Part shown: one piece after another, positions 36,881 to 45,951 of the stretch
Layout of the letters: every line of letters starts with the position of its first letter
Position numbering within the stretch: position 1 is the stretch's first letter
DNA from: Kofleriaceae bacterium
GTDB lineage: Bacteria; Myxococcota_A; Polyangia; Haliangiales; Haliangiaceae
Assembly (NCBI GenBank): GCA_018057825.1
Contig: JAGPCY010000035.1
Location: 38,724-102,723 of the forward strand
Direction of reading: 5' to 3'
Length of the DNA stretch: 64,000 nt
Position numbers and translations under genes: made by a program
The notes under the pieces: generated by a model
The model's input: only the letters and a program-made list of their open reading frames with translations
Databases searched by the model: none
Told to the model about the DNA's origin: nothing

Positions 36881-37654
36881 TCACGCCAGGGTCACCACCA
36901 CCGGCGCGTGATCCGACGCGTCGTTGCCCTTGCGCTGGTCGCGCTCGATCGTGCAACCGGTGACCCGGCCCGCGATCGCGGCGTCGGCCAGGAAGTGATC
37001 GATGCGCAAGCCCTGGTCCTTCCAGAACGCCACCCCGCGGTAATCCCACCACGAGTACGCCCGCTCGTCGCCGTGGTGGGCCCGCCAGACGTCGGTCAGG
37101 CCCCAGCCCAGGAGGGCCTGAAACGCGGTCCGCTCCGGCTCGCTGCACAGCACCTCCCCGGCCCACTTGCGCGGATCGTGGACGTCGCGATCGTCGGGCG
37201 CGATGTTCCAGTCACCGCCCAGGACCAGCGGCCTCGCGCGATCGTGGCGCTCCAGCCAAGCGCCCAAGGCCGCCAGCCAGCGCAGCTTCATCGCGTACTT
37301 GTCCGAGCCGACCGACGCGCCGTTGGGCACGTAGACCGAGACCACGCGGACGCCGTCGACGGTGGCGGCGATCAGCCGGGCCTGCTCGTCGAGGTCGGCG
37401 ACCCCGACCCCGGTCGAAACGTCGGTGGGCACCGACCGCGCCGCGATCGCGACCCCGTTGTAGGTCTTCTGGCCGTGGGCGACGACGTGGTAGCCGAGGT
37501 CGGCGAACAGGTCGTGCGGGAAGCCGGCGTCCTCGACCTTGGTCTCCTGCAGGCACACGCAGTCGGGCTGGCGCTCGGCCAGGTACGCGCGCAGGCGCGC
37601 GGCTCGAGCCCGGATCGAGTTGACGTTCCATGTGGCGAGGCGCACGGACGGCAC
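36881..37654 (-). CDS. xthA: Exodeoxyribonuclease III (AP endonuclease)
   Basis: 257 residues, typical for XthA. Catalytic signatures of the exonuclease/endonuclease/phosphatase fold: LATWNVNSIRAR (N10), CLQETKVED (metal ligand E37), GGDWNIAPDDRDVHDP and the terminal NDASDHAPVVV with the catalytic D-H pair. It acts in base-excision repair, cleaving at abasic sites and removing 3' blocks. It is divergent from the protease gene (37 bp between starts). Confidence 0.95.
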   Translation of the reverse strand: MPSVRLATWNVNSIRARAARLRAYLAERQPDCVCLQETKVEDAGFPHDLFADLGYHVVAHGQKTYNGVAIAARSVPTDVSTGVGVADLDEQARLIAATVDGVRVVSVYVPNGASVGSDKYAMKLRWLAALGAWLERHDRARPLVLGGDWNIAPDDRDVHDPRKWAGEVLCSEPERTAFQALLGWGLTDVWRAHHGDERAYSWWDYRGVAFWKDQGLRIDHFLADAAIAGRVTGCTIERDQRKGNDASDHAPVVVTLA

Positions 37655-37691
37655 GCTACCAGGGACCCGCGTCCTCGTGCATCATCGGCCC

Positions 37692-39020
37692 ATGCGCGCG
37701 ATCGCCCTTGGCCTGTGTGCCGCGGCGGCCTGTACGGCCGGCCCCGCGGTCGACTCTCACACCGCCCCGGTGGTCGGCGCCGAGGTGGCGACCGGCGATC
37801 CCGAGGTCGTCGCGCTGGTGACCTCGAGCGGCCGGATCTTCTGCACCGGTACGTTGGTGTCGCCGCAGGTGGTCTTGACCGCGGCCCACTGCATCGCCGA
37901 GTCGGGCGGCGATCCCGCGGTCGCGGCGTACTTCGGCAACGACATCATGTCCAGCGGGGCGCGGGTCGCGGTCTCGAGCTACATGGCCCACCCGGGCTGG
38001 ACCGGCGACCTGTCGGGCGGCCACGACCTGGCGGTCTTGCGCCTGGCGTCGCCCCAGGACCTGGCGCTGGTCAAGCCCATGAACCGCGCCGACCTGGCCG
38101 CGCACCTCGGCGCGCCGTACCGCGCGGTCGGCTTCGGCATCCACGATCGCGAGACCCGCGAGCTCGACGGCAAGAAGCGGGTCGGCTACTTCGAGATCGC
38201 CCGCACGACCGGCGACTACGTCGAGATCCGCGACGTCGACCCCGACGGCGCCACCGCGATCTGCCAGGGCGACTCGGGTGGGCCCGGCTTCATCACGATC
38301 GACGGCGTCGAGGTCCTCGCCGGGGTCCACTCGTACTCGATCCAGGGTTGCTTCAACCCCAGCGGCGACGCGCGCCCGGACCTCTACCTCGAGTCGTTCA
38401 TCCAGCCGTTCATCGACGCCAACGACGTCACCTGCCGGGCCGACGATCAGTGCGTGCGCCTCGGCTGCTCGGCCGACCCCGACTGCCAGCCGTGTGGTCC
38501 CGATGGCACCTGCGCCACCGGCTGCGCCGTACCCGACCCCGACTGCACCACCAGCGAGCTCGGCGAGATCTGCCGGGCCGACAGCCAATGCCTCACCGGG
38601 TTGTGCGTCGAGTGGACGACCGATCGCAACTCGCGGTTCTGCTCGCAGCCGTGCACCGGTCCGAGCGACTGCCCGGCGGCCGGGATGACCTGCGACGAGC
38701 TCGCCGGCGTCGGCCGGGTGTGCAACTACCAGGGCGAGCCGCCGGGCGCGCTGGGTCAGGCCTGCGACGAGGCCACCGACTGCTCGCGCTACACCTGCAG
38801 CGACGGCCTGTGCACCTACGCCTGCGATCTGCCGCGCGGGCTGTTCTGCCCGGCCGGCTACCTGTGTGACACCCGCGACGACGGCGCGACCTACAACTGC
38901 TATCCCGAGGAGGTCGAGGACACCGGAGGCTGCTGCTCGTCGTCGGGCGGCGCGACCTCAGCGGGCCTGGCCGCCGCGGTGGCTGCGCTCCTCGGGCGCC
39001 GCCGACGGAGCCGCGCGTGA
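37692..39020 (+). CDS. Secreted trypsin-like serine protease with Cys-rich region and MYXO-CTERM-like tail
   Basis: 442 residues. The signal may be a lipoprotein signal (AAACTAG). The chymotrypsin triad is complete: H66 in LTAAHC, D112 in HDLAVLRL, S195 in GDSGGPGF. After the protease domain (to about 240) come disulfide-rich segments (about 255-410) like those in myxobacterial surface proteins. The C-terminus has GGCCSSSGG, a hydrophobic stretch and RRRRSRA, a MYXO-CTERM-like sorting signal, so the protein is expected to be processed and displayed on the cell surface. It overlaps the next gene by 4 nt. Confidence 0.9.
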   Translation: MRAIALGLCAAAACTAGPAVDSHTAPVVGAEVATGDPEVVALVTSSGRIFCTGTLVSPQVVLTAAHCIAESGGDPAVAAYFGNDIMSSGARVAVSSYMAHPGWTGDLSGGHDLAVLRLASPQDLALVKPMNRADLAAHLGAPYRAVGFGIHDRETRELDGKKRVGYFEIARTTGDYVEIRDVDPDGATAICQGDSGGPGFITIDGVEVLAGVHSYSIQGCFNPSGDARPDLYLESFIQPFIDANDVTCRADDQCVRLGCSADPDCQPCGPDGTCATGCAVPDPDCTTSELGEICRADSQCLTGLCVEWTTDRNSRFCSQPCTGPSDCPAAGMTCDELAGVGRVCNYQGEPPGALGQACDEATDCSRYTCSDGLCTYACDLPRGLFCPAGYLCDTRDDGATYNCYPEEVEDTGGCCSSSGGATSAGLAAAVAALLGRRRRSRA

Positions 39021-40330
39021 TCGGCGCGCGACCCACCGGCGTGGCGGTGGCGGTGGCGCTGGCGCTCGGCACCGCCCACGTCGCCCACAGCAACGGCCGC
39101 TACCCGACCTCGATGTCGGTGGCCTTCCGGCCCGGCGATCGCGACGCGATCTACCTGGCCACGACCTTCGGCCTGTTGATCGGCGGCGCCGACGGACGCT
39201 TCCGCTGGGTGTGCGAGGCCAACCTCGGCTACGAGGGGCGCTTCGATCCCAAGTACCGGATCGCCGCCGACGGCACGATCTACCTCAGCACCTACAAGGG
39301 CCTGCGCTTCAGCAAGGACGGCGGGTGCACCTTCACCACCGCCACCGCCGAGCTGCCGGCCGCCGACCCGAGCTACCTCGCCAACCGCTGGATCGAGGCC
39401 GTCGACGTCGCCGCCAACGGCGACGTGTGGATCGCGACCGCGGACGCCGGCCAGGAGAACGAGGTCTGGCGCTCGACCGACGGCGCCGCGCGCTTCACCC
39501 CGACCGGCAACCGCTCGAGCCAGATCTGGTGGAAGAGCCTGGTCGTCGCGCCCAGCGATCCGACCCGGGTCTACGTCACCGGCTACCAGGTGTCGCAGCA
39601 GCTCGACGACGCCGGCCTGGTCCCGGCCTCGGTCCACCTGCGGGTGACCCGCGACGCCGGCGGGAGCTGGGACCAGCTCCCGTTGACCGGGGTGACCCTG
39701 GGCGCGAGCCCGCTGGTGTTCGTCGACGCGGTCGCGCCCGACGACCCCGACCTGGTCTTCCTCCACTCCGATCGCGCCGGCTCGCCGAGCCGCGATCGGC
39801 TGTATCGCTCGGCTGACGGCGGCCTGACCTTCACCGAGGTGCTGGCCACCACCGACGCGATCCGCGCGGTCGTGATCCGGGGCGCCGAGGTGTTGGTCGC
39901 GACCAAGGAGGACGGGCTCTACCGCTCGAGCGATCGCGGCCAGACCTTCGCCCCGGTGGCCAACTCGCCCCAGGCCAACTGCCTGGGCGACCGCGGCGAC
40001 GCGCTGTTCGCGTGTGGCGCCAACTGGGAGCCCGACCTGTTCGCCCTCGGTCGGTCGTCCGATGCCGCGGGCTGGACCAAGGTCTTTCGGTTCAGCGAGA
40101 TGGTCGGCCCGCTGGCGTGCCCGGTCGGCACGGTCCAGCACGATCGCTGCGAGGTCCAGGAGTGGCCGATGGTGCGCGAGCAGTTCGGCATCCCGGCGCC
40201 GATCGACGCCGGGATCGATCCGCCCAAGCCGGCCCCAGCCGGGTGTTGCCAGAGCGGCGGCGGCAGCCCCCTCGGCCTCGGCCTGGCCGCGTTCACCTTC
40301 GCGTGGCTCCGGCGCCGCCGGTCACGGTAG
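39017..40330 (+). CDS. Secreted BNR/sialidase-like beta-propeller with MYXO-CTERM-like tail
   Basis: 437 residues from a GTG overlapping the protease stop codon (GTGA). A signal peptide (residues 1-27) is followed by repeated Asp-box/BNR-like units (FSKDGGCTFTTA, WRSTDGAARFTP, YRSADGGLTFTE, YRSSDRGQTF), typical of VPS10/sialidase-type propellers. The tail AGCCQSGGG, a hydrophobic helix and RRRRSR matches the neighbouring protease. Coupled expression and the shared sorting tail suggest that the two act together on the surface (inference). Confidence 0.85.
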   Translation: MIGARPTGVAVAVALALGTAHVAHSNGRYPTSMSVAFRPGDRDAIYLATTFGLLIGGADGRFRWVCEANLGYEGRFDPKYRIAADGTIYLSTYKGLRFSKDGGCTFTTATAELPAADPSYLANRWIEAVDVAANGDVWIATADAGQENEVWRSTDGAARFTPTGNRSSQIWWKSLVVAPSDPTRVYVTGYQVSQQLDDAGLVPASVHLRVTRDAGGSWDQLPLTGVTLGASPLVFVDAVAPDDPDLVFLHSDRAGSPSRDRLYRSADGGLTFTEVLATTDAIRAVVIRGAEVLVATKEDGLYRSSDRGQTFAPVANSPQANCLGDRGDALFACGANWEPDLFALGRSSDAAGWTKVFRFSEMVGPLACPVGTVQHDRCEVQEWPMVREQFGIPAPIDAGIDPPKPAPAGCCQSGGGSPLGLGLAAFTFAWLRRRRSR

Positions 40331-40420
40331 CTCGGCCTCCGCCTCGGACTCGGACTCGGTCTCGGACTCGGTCTCGGCCCCGGTCTCGGTCTCGGTCTCC
40401 GCCTCGGTCTCCGCCTCGCC
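40331..40420. repeat. (GAGRCC)n hexanucleotide array C
   Basis: About 15 units of GGTCTC/GGCCTC/GGACTC type fill the gap between two convergent genes, starting immediately after the propeller stop codon. The purine-rich strand is here the minus strand, opposite to arrays A, B and D. Confidence 0.93.
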
Positions 40421-40729
40421 TCACCCGCGGCGCGGCAGCTCGGACAGCGCCTTCTTCGGGTCGAGGTAGGCCTTGAGCTTGCCCTCGATGTACTCGGTGG
40501 CCTTCTTGCGCCACAAGAAGCCCGGGTCCTCGCCGCTGAACTTCACGCTGCCCGGGCCCACCGACATCTCGCCGTCGATCTTCACGACCAGGTACTTTCC
40601 CGCGAACCGCGCGCGGTCGCCGTTCCAGGTGACGGTGATGCCGTGGCGGTTGTGGAGGTACTCGCCCAGGACTTCGAGGCGGGCTCGAGCATCGCCGATC
40701 GGCAGCTCGTGCTTGTAGTTGATCTCCAT
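40421..40729 (-). CDS. Polyhydroxyalkanoic acid system family protein (PHA_gran_rgn-like)
   Basis: 102 residues, the normal size of the family. The pattern of an N-terminal helix with ARARLEVLGEYL, then GITVTWNGDRARF and KIDGEMSVGPGSVKF, then FLWRKKATEYIEGKLKAYL matches PHA-granule-associated regulatory proteins. Many members lie outside PHA clusters; no PHA synthase is in this window. It is located 127 bp downstream of sixA on the same strand. Confidence 0.7.
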   Translation of the reverse strand: MEINYKHELPIGDARARLEVLGEYLHNRHGITVTWNGDRARFAGKYLVVKIDGEMSVGPGSVKFSGEDPGFLWRKKATEYIEGKLKAYLDPKKALSELPRRG

Positions 40730-40856
40730 CGCTGCAATGTAGCAGCGGGCGCGGCGCGGTCAGCAACCGAGATCGCACCAATCCGGCGCGGTCACCGACG
40801 GGCGCGTAGCCGCCTACGCACCCCGGCAATCGGCTTCCCAGCGACCGGCGACTGGT

Positions 40857-41324
40857 TCACGGCGCGCGCGGCGCGGCGGCGTCCCACGCGAACCGCCAGC
40901 GCACGACCCGACCGTCGATCCGCACCGCCTCGGCCTTGGCCAGCGCCGGGAAGTCGGGGTCGCCGGTCAGGCTCGCCCCCAGGGCCGAGATGCTCGGCTC
41001 ATGACCGAACACGACGATCGCGCCGTCGGGATCGCTGGCCGCCAGGCGGTGCAGCACCTCGGCGGTGCGCCCCTCGGGCGCGAGGGCCGGGACGCTGTCG
41101 ATCGGGCCGGGCCAGTCGAGGGCGGCGGCCACCAGCTCGGCGGTCATGACCGCGCGGGTCAGCGGGCTGGTCCACAGCGCGGTCGGGGTGCAGTCGTGCC
41201 AGCGCAGGCGTTGGCCGATGGCGCGGGCCTGGGCGCGCCCCTCGACCGACAGCGGCCGGGCCGGGTCGGGCAGGTCGCGCTGCTCGTCGAGGGCGTGGGC
41301 GTGACGGACCAGAAAGACGATCAC
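40857..41324 (-). CDS. sixA: Phosphohistidine phosphatase SixA-like
   Basis: 155 residues from a GTG (VIVFLVRHAHALDE); a longer frame exists, but its extension is not family-like. Histidine-phosphatase motifs: RHAHA with the catalytic His near residue 8, SPLTRAVMTAEL, and FGHEPSISAL with the second His. This short form matches SixA, which removes phosphate from His on HPt or PTS proteins. It is divergent from the large DUF4215/OmpA gene, with 97 bp between starts. Confidence 0.85.
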   Translation of the reverse strand: MIVFLVRHAHALDEQRDLPDPARPLSVEGRAQARAIGQRLRWHDCTPTALWTSPLTRAVMTAELVAAALDWPGPIDSVPALAPEGRTAEVLHRLAASDPDGAIVVFGHEPSISALGASLTGDPDFPALAKAEAVRIDGRVVRWRFAWDAAAPRAP

Positions 41325-41420
41325 CCGACGAGGGTCACGGCCCGCGCCCGGCCTGTCAACGCCCATGGCTACCCCGCCGAATCCTTGTGTCGCGCCGCGG
41401 GCGCGCGCGATGATGAAGGG

Positions 41421-44400
41421 ATGAGGGCCCTCCTAGTCGCTAGCCTTGCTTTGATTCTGGCCTCCGCTGCAGCCTGCGGCGGCGACGACGCGCTCGACGG
41501 CGTCAGCCTGGGCGAGTCGGTCCACGAGGTCGTCGTCGGCTCGATCGCCGCCCGCTCCGACAACACCGTGCGCGGCGGCGGCGTGGTGGTGGTCGGCGCC
41601 AGCCTGTCGGGGCGCGAGGACGCCGTCGCCAACACCTCGGCCGCGCTGTCGGTGACCGGCATCCCGGTCGGCGCGACGGTCGCCCGGGCGACGCTGTACT
41701 GGGCGATCTCCGGCGGCTCCGACACCACCGCCACCATCAACGCGGTCGCGGTCACCGGCACCGCGATCGGCACCGGCGGATCGACCTGCTGGACCCCGGC
41801 CAACAACTTCGGCTTCCGCGCCGACGTCACCGCCCGGGTCACCGGCAACGGCATCTATACGATCGCCGGGCTGCCGTCGAACACCAACGAGACCCTGGCC
41901 GACACCGACGGCGTGGCCTTGGTCGTCGAGTACGCCCAGGCGACCTCCGGCGTCCGCCGCCGGATCATGGTCCGCGACGGCATGATCACCAGCAGCGGCA
42001 GCGGCGACATCGTCACCGACACCTTCACCGGCGTCGCCGCGCCCTTCGCGTCGACCGGCCGACTCCACCTGATCGTCGGCGACGGCCAGAGCGCCACCGA
42101 CGGCGCCGTGACCTGGAACGGCGCGACCATCGCGACCAACCAGTTCTCGGGCTCGGCCGGCTTCCTGTGGGACGTCCGCACGTACAGCGTCGCGGTCCCG
42201 GCGACCACCGCCAACCTGACGTGGACGTCGACCTCGGGCGCGGACTGCCTGCTCTACGAGACCGCGGTCCTCGAGTACAACGTCGCGGTGTGCGGCGACG
42301 GCTTGCGCACCGGCGGCGAGGCCTGCGAGCAGAGCAACGTCGCCAACGGCGATGGCTGCTCGTCGACCTGCGACATCGAGCCCGGCTGGACCTGCAACAC
42401 CGCGGTGCCCGCGGTCTGCACGCCGATCTGCGGCGACGGCATCATCACCGGCACCGAGCAGTGCGATCAGGGCAACACCGGCAACGGCGACGGCTGCTCG
42501 TCGACCTGCCAGATCGAGACCGGCTGGACCTGCACCGGCACGCCGTCGACGTGCAGCCCGGTGTGCGGCGACGGTCGCCGCGCTGGCGCCGAGACCTGCG
42601 ACGACGGCGACACCATGAGCGGCGACGGGTGCTCGTCGACCTGTCGGGTCGAGCCGGGCTGGACCTGCAACACCGCCCTGCCCAACGTGTGCACCACGAC
42701 CTGCGGCGACGGCGTCCGCGCCGGCGCCGAGCAATGCGATCAGGGCAACACGACCTCCGGCGACGGCTGCTCCGCCACCTGCACGATCGAGCCGGGCTGG
42801 ACCTGCACGGGGTCTCCGTCGACCTGCACGACCTCGTGTGGCGACGGCATCCGCGCCGGCGCCGAGCAGTGCGATCAGGGCAACACCACCCCTGGCGACG
42901 GTTGCTCGGCGACCTGCACCGTCGAGCGCGGCTGGACCTGCAACACCGCCACGCCCAATGTGTGCAGCACCACCTGCGGCGACGGCATCATCGCCGGGGC
43001 CGAGACCTGCGACGACGGCGACGCCAGCGGCGGCGATGGTTGCTCGGCGGTCTGCACCGTCGAGCGCGGCTGGACCTGCAGCGGCGAGCCCAGCGCGTGC
43101 GCCACCACCTGCGGCGACGGCATCATCGCCGGGGCCGAGACCTGCGACGACAGCGGCACCGCAGCTGGCGACGGCTGCTCGGCCACCTGCGCCGTCGAGC
43201 CGGGCTGGACCTGCGCCGGCGCGCCGTCGACCTGCGACGAGGTGTGTGGCGACGGCCGGATCGTCGGCGCCGAGGCCTGCGACGACGGTGACGCCACCGG
43301 CGGCGACGGCTGCTCGATGACCTGCACCATCGAGCCGGGCTGGAGCTGCGCCGGCGCGCCCTCGACCTGCGTCACCACCTGCGGCGACGGCATCATCGCC
43401 GGCGCCGAGGCCTGCGACGACGGCGATCGCGAGGGCGGCGACGGCTGCTCGGCGACCTGCGCCATCGAGCCGGGCTGGTACTGCGTCGACCAGCCGTCGG
43501 AGTGCAGCACGATCTGCGGCGACGGGCTGGTCCGCGGCGGCGAGGCCTGCGACGACGGCAACACCACCGCCGACGACGGCTGCTCGATGACCTGCACGAT
43601 CGAGCCCGGCTGGTCGTGCGCCGGCGAGCCGTCGACCTGCATGACCGGCTGCGGCGACAGCATCGTCGCCGGCACCGAGACCTGCGACGACGGCAACACC
43701 GCCGACGACGACGGCTGCTCGGCGGCGTGCGCGATCGAGGACGGCTGGACCTGCGACGGCGAGCCCAGCACCTGCGACTCCGTGTGCGGCGACGGCCTCC
43801 TGGTCGGCGCCGAGACCTGCGACGACGACAACACCACCGGCGGCGACGGCTGCTCGCCGACCTGCCAGCTCGAGGACGGCTGGGTGTGCGAGGGCGCGCC
43901 GAGCACCTGCACCGCCCTGTCGGTGGCCGGCGGCGGCTGCTCGACCGGCGGGCCGAGCGGCCTGGCCCTGGTCGGCGCGCTCCTGGCCCTGGCCCTGGCG
44001 GCGCCGCGGCGGCGACGGGCCGGGCAGCTCGCCGCGCTGGCGGCGATCGGCGGCCTCGCGGTCGCCGGCTCCGGCGTGGCCCAGGCCCAGGTCGTCACCG
44101 GCTCGTCGAGCTACCCGGCCGAGCGGTTCCGCTTGGCCATGGATCGCGCTGGCGTCCTCGACGTCGAGGCCGCTCGCACCCCCGGCCACCTCGCGGTCGA
44201 CGTCGGGGTGTGGATGGGCTACGCCAACGATCCGCTGACCGTGCGCCTGGGCGCCGACGGCGAGCGCCTGGGCGCCCTGGTGAGCGATCGGATCGGCGGC
44301 GATCTGGTCGCGTCGCTCGGCCTGGGACGACGCTTCGCCCTCGGCCTGGCCGCGCCGCTGATCGTCTCGCAGTCGGCGGCCCTCGGCCCGCTCATGACCG

Positions 44401-45851
44401 GGGCCGGTGGCCTCGACAGCCTCGGCCTGGGCGATCTCGCCCTGACGCCGAAGGCCATGCTCGTCGACGGCGGCGTGACCGTGGCCCTGGCCGCGACCGT
44501 GACCGTGCCGACCTCGTCGGCCGACGACGCCTACTTCGGCGACGACGGCCTGACCGTGGCCCCGGCGCTCTTGATCGGGCGCGATCGCGGCGCCGTGCGC
44601 GTGCTGGCCAACCTCGGCTATCGGGTCCGCTCGGAGCAGCGCATGCTCGACCTGGCGATCGACGACGAGCTGTTCGCGCGCCTCGGGCTGGGCCTGCGCG
44701 CCGGCCGCGCCGACCTGATGGCCGAGGTCGCGTTCGCGACCGCGGCCGCCGCGCCCCTCGACGACTACAACGGCAACCACGCCGAGGCCCGGGCCGGCGT
44801 CGGCCTCGACGTCATGCCGGGCCTGCGGCTGTTCGCGGCCGGCGGCGCCGGTCTGGCCTCGGGCTTCGGCACCCCCGACTGGCGGGCCCTGGGCGGGCTG
44901 TGGTTCGGCACCGCTCGCCCGGCCAGCGGCGGCCCGGCCGGGCCACGCGACACCGATCGCGACGGCATCTACGACGAGACCGATCGCTGCCCGAACCAGC
45001 CTGAGACCGTGAACGACTGGGAAGACCAGGACGGCTGCCCCGACGAGCTCGACGCCGACGGCGACGGCGTGCCGATGCCCGCCGATCAGTGCCCCGACGG
45101 CCGCGAGACCAAGAACGGCTTCCAGGACGGCGACGGCTGCGCCGACACCGTGCCCGACAGCGACGGCGACGGCCTGTCGGATCCCACCGACGCCTGCCCC
45201 GAGCAGGCCGAGGATCGCGACGACTTCGATGACGACGACGGCTGCCCGGATCCCGACAACGACGGCGACACCGTGATCGACGCGAGCGATCGCTGCCCGC
45301 TCGAGGTCGGCGTACCCGACAACGGCGGCTGCCCCGACACCGATCGCGACGGCGACACCGTGGTCGATCGCGCCGACAACTGCCCCGACGAGCCGGGCTC
45401 GGTCAAGAACTTCGGCTGCAAGGACAAGCAGCTCGTGGTGTTCAAGGGCAGCACGATCGAGCTGCTCGACATCGTGTACTTCAAGACCAACAAGGCGATC
45501 ATCGAGAAGCGGTCGTACAAGCTCCTGCGCGCGGTCGCGACCGTCATCCGCGCGCACCCGGAGATCAAGGGCATCACCGTCGAGGGCCACACCGACGATC
45601 AGGGCGACGACACCTACAACAAGGACCTGTCCCAGCGCCGGGCCCAGGCGGTGGTCGACTTCCTCATCAGCACCGGCGTCGACGGCGCGCTGCTCACGCC
45701 GATCGGCTACGGCGAGGAGAAGCCCCTGGCCGACAACCGCACTCGCAAGGGTCGGGCGACCAACCGCCGCGTCGAGTTCAAGATCCTCGGCGTGGTCGGC
45801 GACGTGATCGACGAGAAGTCCGGGCCGACCGAAGACACGATGCTGCCCTGA
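41421..45851 (+). CDS. Fusion of a DUF4215 Cys-rich lipoprotein with MYXO-CTERM-like segment and a TSP3-OmpA outer-membrane protein
   Basis: 1476 residues, one uninterrupted frame. Order: lipoprotein-type signal (ASAAAC, C19); a beta domain to about 285; twelve DUF4215 repeats of about 44 residues (CGDGxxxGxExCDxGN, then GDGCSxxC) to about 833; GGGCSTGGPSGLALVGALL with a hydrophobic run and RRRR (about 836-868), a MYXO-CTERM-like tail; directly after it a second hydrophobic segment ending AGSGVAQAQ, a signal-peptidase-like site (about 870-890); a beta-barrel-like region; calcium-binding TSP3 repeats (about 1177-1330); and an OmpA_C domain (EGHTDDQGDDTYNKDLSQRR, then GRATNRRVEF). There is no in-frame ATG between the two halves upstream of the second signal-like segment. 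It looks like two secreted proteins joined. Confidence 0.88.
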   Translation: MRALLVASLALILASAAACGGDDALDGVSLGESVHEVVVGSIAARSDNTVRGGGVVVVGASLSGREDAVANTSAALSVTGIPVGATVARATLYWAISGGSDTTATINAVAVTGTAIGTGGSTCWTPANNFGFRADVTARVTGNGIYTIAGLPSNTNETLADTDGVALVVEYAQATSGVRRRIMVRDGMITSSGSGDIVTDTFTGVAAPFASTGRLHLIVGDGQSATDGAVTWNGATIATNQFSGSAGFLWDVRTYSVAVPATTANLTWTSTSGADCLLYETAVLEYNVAVCGDGLRTGGEACEQSNVANGDGCSSTCDIEPGWTCNTAVPAVCTPICGDGIITGTEQCDQGNTGNGDGCSSTCQIETGWTCTGTPSTCSPVCGDGRRAGAETCDDGDTMSGDGCSSTCRVEPGWTCNTALPNVCTTTCGDGVRAGAEQCDQGNTTSGDGCSATCTIEPGWTCTGSPSTCTTSCGDGIRAGAEQCDQGNTTPGDGCSATCTVERGWTCNTATPNVCSTTCGDGIIAGAETCDDGDASGGDGCSAVCTVERGWTCSGEPSACATTCGDGIIAGAETCDDSGTAAGDGCSATCAVEPGWTCAGAPSTCDEVCGDGRIVGAEACDDGDATGGDGCSMTCTIEPGWSCAGAPSTCVTTCGDGIIAGAEACDDGDREGGDGCSATCAIEPGWYCVDQPSECSTICGDGLVRGGEACDDGNTTADDGCSMTCTIEPGWSCAGEPSTCMTGCGDSIVAGTETCDDGNTADDDGCSAACAIEDGWTCDGEPSTCDSVCGDGLLVGAETCDDDNTTGGDGCSPTCQLEDGWVCEGAPSTCTALSVAGGGCSTGGPSGLALVGALLALALAAPRRRRAGQLAALAAIGGLAVAGSGVAQAQVVTGSSSYPAERFRLAMDRAGVLDVEAARTPGHLAVDVGVWMGYANDPLTVRLGADGERLGALVSDRIGGDLVASLGLGRRFALGLAAPLIVSQSAALGPLMTGAGGLDSLGLGDLALTPKAMLVDGGVTVALAATVTVPTSSADDAYFGDDGLTVAPALLIGRDRGAVRVLANLGYRVRSEQRMLDLAIDDELFARLGLGLRAGRADLMAEVAFATAAAAPLDDYNGNHAEARAGVGLDVMPGLRLFAAGGAGLASGFGTPDWRALGGLWFGTARPASGGPAGPRDTDRDGIYDETDRCPNQPETVNDWEDQDGCPDELDADGDGVPMPADQCPDGRETKNGFQDGDGCADTVPDSDGDGLSDPTDACPEQAEDRDDFDDDDGCPDPDNDGDTVIDASDRCPLEVGVPDNGGCPDTDRDGDTVVDRADNCPDEPGSVKNFGCKDKQLVVFKGSTIELLDIVYFKTNKAIIEKRSYKLLRAVATVIRAHPEIKGITVEGHTDDQGDDTYNKDLSQRRAQAVVDFLISTGVDGALLTPIGYGEEKPLADNRTRKGRATNRRVEFKILGVVGDVIDEKSGPTEDTMLP
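42289..43918. repeat. Twelve tandem DUF4215 coding repeats (about 132-138 bp each)
   Basis: Direct repeats start with TGCGGCGACGG and encode C-G-D-G units. Units 6 and 7, and 8 and 9, are nearly identical over long stretches, indicating recent duplication or gene conversion within the array. Confidence 0.9.
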
Positions 45852-45951
45852 GCCGAGGGCGTGACGCAGGTGGTCGCGGCGTGATGTCGCCGCGTGGTCG
45901 GCCGGCGCGCGCACCGGTGTTATCGCAGAGGGACCACCCGAAGGAGCCCTC

